Source: Micromonospora sp. DSM 45708 (GTDB lineage: Bacteria > Actinomycetota > Actinomycetes > Mycobacteriales > Micromonosporaceae). From it: 64,000 nt of DNA. The notes under the pieces were generated by a model that worked only from the letters and a program-made list of their open reading frames with translations, made no database searches and was not told the origin of the DNA. A program made the position numbers and the translations under genes. Numbering within the stretch: the stretch's first letter is position 1; every line of letters starts with the position of its first letter. Location of the stretch: contig NZ_CP154796.1 in assembly GCF_039566955.1 (NCBI RefSeq), positions 6,952,308 through 7,016,307 on the forward strand, written 5' to 3'. Below, piece after piece: positions 58,451 to 64,000 of the stretch.

Positions 58451-60145
58451 GTGGTGAGCAAGCGCTTCACCGCCGGTGCGGTCGCGGTCGCGGCCTCGCT
58501 GGCACTCACGGTGACCGGTCTGGGAGTTCCGGCGACGGCCGCGCCGTCCAGCACCCGCACCTTCACCGTGCTGGCGGAGAGCGGCGTCTCCAACGACGCC
58601 GCGATCGCCGCGATCAAGGCGGCCGGCGGCACGGTCGTCTCCCGCACCGACGACGTCGGCCTGTTCCAGGTGACCAGCGAGCGGGCGGACTTCGCCAGCC
58701 GGGCCACCGCCGCCGGCGCGCTGGTCGGCGCGGCCGAGGAGAAGGCGATCGGCCGGAAGCCGAAGCTCGACCGGGTCGAGCAGGAACACCTGACGGCCGC
58801 CGTCGCGAGCAAGGGCCGGGCCGCCAACGGCAACGCCAAGAAGATGGACCCGCTCGACGACAAGCTCTGGGGTCTGGACATGATCCGGGCCGACCAGGCC
58901 CGCAAGATCGAGCCGGGTGACCGGCGGGTCACCGTCGGCGTCCTGGACACCGGCGTCGACGCCAGCCAGCCCGACCTGGCCCCGAACTTCAACTGGGCGC
59001 TGTCCCGCAACTTCGCGCCCGACATCCCCGACGTCGACGGCCCGTGCGAGGTGGCGAGCTGCCTCGACCCGGTCGGTACCGACGACGGCGGCCACGGCAC
59101 CCACGTGGCCGGCACGATCGGCGCCGCCGCCAACGGCTTCGGCCTCTCCGGCGTGGCCCCGAAGATCTCCCTGGTCGAGCTGAAGGGTGGCCAGGACAGC
59201 GGCTACTTCTTCCTCAACCCGGTGGTCAACGCGCTGGTGCACGCCGGCCGTTCCGGACTCGACGTGGTCAACATGTCGTTCTACGTCGACCCGTGGCTCT
59301 ACAACTGCACCGCCAACCCGGCCGACACCCCGGAGCAGCAGGCCGAGCAGCGGACCATCATCGAGGCCATGAAGCGGGCCCTGACCTTCGCCCACCGCAA
59401 GGGCGTCACGCTGGTCGGCGCGCTGGGCAACAACAACGAGGACCTGGGCGACCCCCGCGTCGACGAGAGCAGCCCGGACTACGGCGACACCCCGCCGTAC
59501 CCGCGGCCGATCGACAACGCGAGCTGCTGGGACCTGCCCACCGAGGGCCCGCACGTGATCAGCGTGTCGTCCGTCGGCCCGTCCGGCAAGAAGGCCGACT
59601 ACTCGAACTACGGCACCGAGCAGACCTCGGTGGCGGCCCCGGGTGGCTGGTTCCGCGACGGCTTCGGCACCGACACGTACCGCACCGACGCCAACATGAT
59701 CCTCTCCACGTACCCGAAGAAGGTGCTCCAGGAGGAGGGGTCGGTCGACGAGAACGGCAACATCGTGGCCGGCTTCGAGGACTCGGTGTTCAAGCAGTGC
59801 ACGGCCAAGGGTGAGTGTGGTTACTACACCTACCTCCAGGGCACGTCGATGGCGTCCCCGCACGCCGCCGGCGTGGCCGCGCTGATCGTCAGCCGGTACG
59901 GCAAGACGCAGGGCCGCGACGGCTACGGCATGGCGCCGGACCAGGTCGAGCAGCACCTCTACCGGACGGCGGCCGAGCACGCCTGCCCGGAGCCGCGGCT
60001 CCAGACCTACACCAACGAGGGCCGGGACGAGACGTACAACGCGTACTGCGCGGGTTCGTTGAACTTCAACGGCTTCTACGGCTACGGCGTCGTCGACGCC
60101 TACGCCGCGGTGAAGACGCCGCTGAAGCCCAACGCGCGGCCGTAA
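58451..60145 (+). CDS. Secreted subtilisin-like serine protease (S8)
   Basis: A 564-residue exported protease. A signal peptide (KRFTAGAVAVAASLALTVTG, cleavage near ATAA at about 33) is followed by an I9-like propeptide and then the catalytic domain from about 155. The triad is Asp166 (GVLDTGVD), His near 215 (GGHGTHVAGT) and Ser466 (GTSMASPHAAG). Cysteine pairs suggest disulfides. There is no C-terminal sorting signal, so it is likely released. GTG 58451 is eight bases from GAGG; GTG 58454 is an alternative. A perfect terminator follows. Confidence 0.93.
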   Translation: MVSKRFTAGAVAVAASLALTVTGLGVPATAAPSSTRTFTVLAESGVSNDAAIAAIKAAGGTVVSRTDDVGLFQVTSERADFASRATAAGALVGAAEEKAIGRKPKLDRVEQEHLTAAVASKGRAANGNAKKMDPLDDKLWGLDMIRADQARKIEPGDRRVTVGVLDTGVDASQPDLAPNFNWALSRNFAPDIPDVDGPCEVASCLDPVGTDDGGHGTHVAGTIGAAANGFGLSGVAPKISLVELKGGQDSGYFFLNPVVNALVHAGRSGLDVVNMSFYVDPWLYNCTANPADTPEQQAEQRTIIEAMKRALTFAHRKGVTLVGALGNNNEDLGDPRVDESSPDYGDTPPYPRPIDNASCWDLPTEGPHVISVSSVGPSGKKADYSNYGTEQTSVAAPGGWFRDGFGTDTYRTDANMILSTYPKKVLQEEGSVDENGNIVAGFEDSVFKQCTAKGECGYYTYLQGTSMASPHAAGVAALIVSRYGKTQGRDGYGMAPDQVEQHLYRTAAEHACPEPRLQTYTNEGRDETYNAYCAGSLNFNGFYGYGVVDAYAAVKTPLKPNARP

Positions 60146-60161
60146 CGACATTCGCGGTTCC

Positions 60162-60197
60162 GAGAAGCCCGGGCGACGCACGTCGCCCGGGCTTCTC
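60162..60197 (+). terminator. Terminator after the subtilase gene
   Basis: GAGAAGCCCGGGCGACG (60162-60178) and CGTCGCCCGGGCTTCTC (60181-60197) form a perfect 17-base stem with a two-base loop. Confidence 0.85.
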
Positions 60198-60249
60198 CGT
60201 GTCGACGAGTCGGCGGCGTGGTGCAACCGGCACCGGCCGGTGCGGCTCG

Positions 60250-61350
60250 TCACGGTCGCCAGCCCCGAGCCACCAAGGCGGCGCGGATCTCGCGGACCAG
60301 GACTGGGAACTCCCTGCCCAGGCGCCGGCTGGTCGCGTGCAGCACCAGCCAACCCGCCTCGACGAGTTGATTGAGCCGGCACCGGTCGAGGTGCATCCGA
60401 TCCGGATCGGCGTGCCACTGACCGTCGTAATCGACGGCGACCCGGAACTCCGGCCACGCCAGGTCGGGATGGAGAACGAGGCCGGTCGACACGCGTACCG
60501 GATGTTGGGCCGCGGGACGCGGCAGGCCGGCGAACATCAGCCGCACCCGCAGATGGGACTCGGGTGGCGACTGGGCGCAGCCGTCGGTCAGGCCGAAAAC
60601 CCACGACGCCCGGCGGCCACCCGGACGGTCGGCGTTCCGGGCCGCCTCGGCGGCCAGTCCGGACCGGCTGACCACCCCGATGCGCAGGAGCCCGTCGAGG
60701 ATGCCGACGGCCCGTACGGGGTCGGTCCAGACCGCCGTCTCCCAGGCGCAGACGGTGGGCGCGGTGCGTGGCGGTGGCCCGGTCAGGTCCGGCCCTCCGG
60801 CACGTTCCGACACGACACCACGGCCGGGTGGCACGGCTAGCTCCGCCGGCCTGGTGAGGTGCGGTGGTGCGGTCCGGCCCGCCGGCCGGGTGGGGTGTGG
60901 TGGGCGATCTCCGCCCCCCGGTCGGCGATCTCTGCCTCCCGGTGGGAGGTCGGGACCTCCCCGGGTGCCGCCGGCCGAGACCAACAGGCCGCCGCGGGTG
61001 TAGGCCGTGGGGGCATGGTGCACCCGCATGCCTGGCTGCGAATCGACCCGGACCATGGCCGGTAGGAGGACGTGCACGTCGTCGGTGAAGCCGGCGGCAT
61101 GTTCGACACCGTGCAGGTAGGCCGCCGACGGGCCGGCGATCAGTGTGCCGGGCGGCATGCGGAGCAGGACAGCTCGGCAGGCCAACCCGTGGTCGCGATC
61201 GAGCCGGGCATCGGCATAGACGTCCTGCCGGAGTCGGACCCAGGACGCGCCTCGAAGATGGTGGCGGGACAGCAGCCCGTTCCGGACCGCGTCCGAGCCT
61301 CGGAAAACCTGCCAGACCAACTGCGGCGGTCGATGCGGATGAGGTGGCAT
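60250..61350 (-). CDS. AbiEi-like / DUF559 protein with low-complexity insert
   Basis: A 366-residue protein of a type common in actinomycetes. The N-terminal part (SRHHLRGASWVRLRQDVYAD, then GPSAAYLHGVEHAAG) resembles the AbiEi antitoxin winged-helix region, and the C-terminal part (EFRVAVDYDGQWHADPDRMH, then EAGWLVLHAT) resembles the DUF559/VSR endonuclease fold, with DYDGQWH as the likely metal site. Between them about 75 residues rich in Gly, Pro and Arg (about 127-200) interrupt the usual layout. No AbiEii toxin gene adjoins it. Whether it cuts DNA is unknown. Confidence 0.7.
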   Translation of the reverse strand: MPPHPHRPPQLVWQVFRGSDAVRNGLLSRHHLRGASWVRLRQDVYADARLDRDHGLACRAVLLRMPPGTLIAGPSAAYLHGVEHAAGFTDDVHVLLPAMVRVDSQPGMRVHHAPTAYTRGGLLVSAGGTRGGPDLPPGGRDRRPGGGDRPPHPTRPAGRTAPPHLTRPAELAVPPGRGVVSERAGGPDLTGPPPRTAPTVCAWETAVWTDPVRAVGILDGLLRIGVVSRSGLAAEAARNADRPGGRRASWVFGLTDGCAQSPPESHLRVRLMFAGLPRPAAQHPVRVSTGLVLHPDLAWPEFRVAVDYDGQWHADPDRMHLDRCRLNQLVEAGWLVLHATSRRLGREFPVLVREIRAALVARGWRP

Positions 61351-61390
61351 ATGACCAGCGTGACGACCGGCCGGCGCGGTTCAACACCCC

Positions 61391-61434
61391 TGTGGACAGT
61401 CGCAGCCGGCCGTACCCGCCGTGCCTGTGGACAA
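61391..61434. promoter_or_regulatory. Pair of DnaA boxes
   Basis: TGTGGACAG (61391-61399) and TGTGGACAA (61426-61434; the complement is a perfect TTGTCCACA) lie in the same orientation in the 282-base gap between the DUF559 and IclR genes. No gene is seen in the rest of that gap. Confidence 0.5.
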
Positions 61435-61632
61435 CTCCCCGCTCTGCCCGTAGGTGTGCTATGCCGACGCGCCCATTGCCGCCTCATCGTCGCCGAGCCA
61501 CCTCGCCGAGGTTGCAACGGGGATGATCGGCTCCGCTTCGCCGAGGTGGCGGTACCCGTACGCGTGCGATGGCACCACTTCGGCGAACTGGCGCCGGGTG
61601 TCCGGCGGTGAGCAGGGAGGGCGACGGGTCGG

Positions 61633-62280
61633 TCACGAGAGCGCGGCGGCGACCGCCTCGGCGGCGGCGGTGACCTGGGCGCCGACCTCGGTCACGTCGA
61701 GCGGGGTCAGCGAGACGACGCCGACGCTGCCCTCCAACCCGGGCACACCGAGCACCGGCGCCGCCACCCCGTACGCCCCGGACTGGAGCTCGCCGCTGGT
61801 GCTCACCGGGCCGGCCTCGCCGGCCCGCCCGGCCAGCACCGCCCGCCCGGCCGCGCCCCGCTCCAGCGGATGCCGGGAGCCGGTCCGGTACGCCACGTGG
61901 AACGCCGTCCAGCTCGGCTCGACCACGGCCAGCGCGACCCCCTCGCCGCCCTCCACCACGGTCAGGTGGGCGGTCGCCCCGGTCCGCTCGGCGAGCCCGC
62001 GCAGCGCCGGCAGCGCGCCCTCGGCGAGCAGCGGCTGCGCGCGGCGGGCCAGGTGCAGCACGCCCACGCCGAGCCGGAGCCGGCCCTCGCCGTCGCGCCG
62101 CAGCATGCCGTGCCCGGTCAACGCGCCGACCAGCCGGTAGACGGCCGCCCGGCCGATGCCGAGCCGGTGCGCGGCCTCGGTCACGGTCAGCCCGCCCGGC
62201 GCGTCCGCGACGAGGTGCAGCAGGCGCAGACCCCGGTCCAGGGTCTGCGCGGTCTCTCCCGGGCGTGCCGCCGTGTCCAC
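61633..62280 (-). CDS. IclR-family transcriptional regulator
   Basis: A 215-residue regulator. The N-terminal winged helix (TLDRGLRLLHLVADAPGGLT, then GIGRAAVYRLVGALTGHGML) is followed by the effector domain (TGATAHLTVVEGGEGVALAV and RHPLERGAAGRAVLAG). It is shorter than the usual 250 residues at the C-terminal effector end. GTG 62280 is the start; the DNA there contains a near DnaA box (GTGTCCACA). It is divergent from cysS, with 63 bases between the starts. Confidence 0.88.
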   Translation of the reverse strand: MDTAARPGETAQTLDRGLRLLHLVADAPGGLTVTEAAHRLGIGRAAVYRLVGALTGHGMLRRDGEGRLRLGVGVLHLARRAQPLLAEGALPALRGLAERTGATAHLTVVEGGEGVALAVVEPSWTAFHVAYRTGSRHPLERGAAGRAVLAGRAGEAGPVSTSGELQSGAYGVAAPVLGVPGLEGSVGVVSLTPLDVTEVGAQVTAAAEAVAAALS

Positions 62281-62331
62281 AGCACGCAGCGTACGACCCG
62301 GCTCGGGCCAACCCGGAAATGTGCGGAGGGC

Positions 62332-62337
62332 TACCCT
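62332..62337 (+). promoter_or_regulatory. -10 hexamer for leaderless cysS
   Basis: TACCCT is followed by six bases and the GTG at 62344. GGAGGG overlaps the preceding bases and is too far to serve as an ideal RBS for that start. Confidence 0.5.
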
Positions 62338-62343
62338 TGTGAG

Positions 62344-63758
<1,415 letters not shown>

Positions 63759-63759
<1 letters not shown>

Positions 63760-64000
63760 TGGCCGGCAACTCGCAGCGCCGTGGCCGGCGACTGACGCCG
63801 AAGGCGGGCGCCCCCAAGGGCACCGGTGGCAAGAACAAGGACTCCCTCGCCGGCCGGGGTCGCACCCTGCCGGCCGACGAGCGCCCCTGGCACAAGGCCT
63901 ACTCGGGCACCGAGAAGCTGCCCCAGCGCACCGCCTGGAAGCAGGACAAGGAGCGCCGCGCCGCCGCCGAGGAGGGCCGGGCGCCCAAGATCGGCCAGCC
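63759..64000 (+). CDS. rlmB: 23S rRNA 2'-O-methyltransferase RlmB, 5' end only
   Basis: The first 80 codons of a SpoU/TrmH-family gene that runs past the window. The basic, disordered start (AGNSQRRGRRLTPKAGAPKG, then DSLAGRGRTLPADERPWHKA) is the N-terminal extension typical of actinobacterial RlmB, and cysS-rlmB is a conserved pair. The SPOUT catalytic domain itself is not visible. GGAGAG lies before the ATG, which overlaps the cysS stop. Confidence 0.8.

Noticed and set aside
58067..61387. A very long open frame on the minus strand opposite the subtilase and flanking genes
   Set aside because: It is Arg/Gly/His-rich, lies opposite a clear subtilase and runs out of frame across a DUF559 gene. 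GC-rich DNA keeps such antisense frames open by chance.

Overview
The window is high-GC DNA with dense, mostly short-spaced genes, frequent GTG starts and 4-base stop/start overlaps. It carries lsr2, carD, disA, an AfsR-type regulator, a DUF397 gene and a gene order DUF2520-panC-panD-...-coaX-...-lysS-lsr2-clpC that is also found in mycobacteria. Together with its dispersed palindromes this points to an actinomycete of the family Micromonosporaceae (Micromonospora or a close relative). It reads as core chromosome with small accessory insertions. I saw no rRNA or tRNA gene, CRISPR array, transposase or integrase.

Layout. 1-1455 (minus): a MidA-type methyltransferase overlapping the start of a nuoD gene. 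1.5-2.8 kb: a secreted beta-propeller phytase behind a PHO-box-like repeat. 2.9-12.7 kb: cofactor and housekeeping block (DUF2520 protein, panC, panD, septum-formation lipoprotein, nadB, nadC, coaX, a methyltransferase, lysS, lsr2). 13.2-15.7 kb: clpC. 15.9-22.5 kb: mutY, an ACT protein, def, an anchored protein, disA, radA, a lipoprotein. 22.6-26.6 kb: a UbiA prenyltransferase, methyltransferase, acyl-CoA dehydrogenase and type III polyketide synthase that together look like a lipoquinone (alkyl-methoxyhydroquinone) cluster. 26.6-30.1 kb: two small membrane proteins, carD, ispD, ispF. 30.1-33.2 kb: a secreted protein, a SARP-CGNR fusion regulator and a TPR membrane protein.

33.3-44.8 kb holds tyrosine/homogentisate catabolism in two parts: hmgA divergent from an unknown gene plus fahA, with a perfect palindromic operator between them; then an aromatic/histidinol-phosphate-type aminotransferase and hppD, the latter divergent from an AsnC/Lrp regulator. 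Between and around these lie DUF397, SRPBCC, two beta-propeller and two RDD genes. No maleylacetoacetate isomerase of a known family is seen; the unknown gene sits where one would be expected.

46.4-53.9 kb: class I and class II fumarases separated by an insertion of a two-gene cassette (RHH-RAMA-like protein plus DUF3800-like putative nuclease) and a 993-residue AfsR-type regulator. 54-58.4 kb: an anchored protein with a PrsW-type protease, a GNAT acetyltransferase, a CGNR regulator, an EamA transporter and a broken HAD gene. 58.4-64 kb: a secreted subtilase, a DUF559/AbiEi-like protein, an IclR regulator, cysS and the start of rlmB.

The main non-genic signals are three families of long palindromes (one inserted in frame in a gene), a roughly 60-base tandem repeat that bridges stop and start codons at two unrelated loci, two DnaA-box clusters away from any oriC, and a recurrent -10 hexamer 6-8 bases before start codons that suggests leaderless transcripts.
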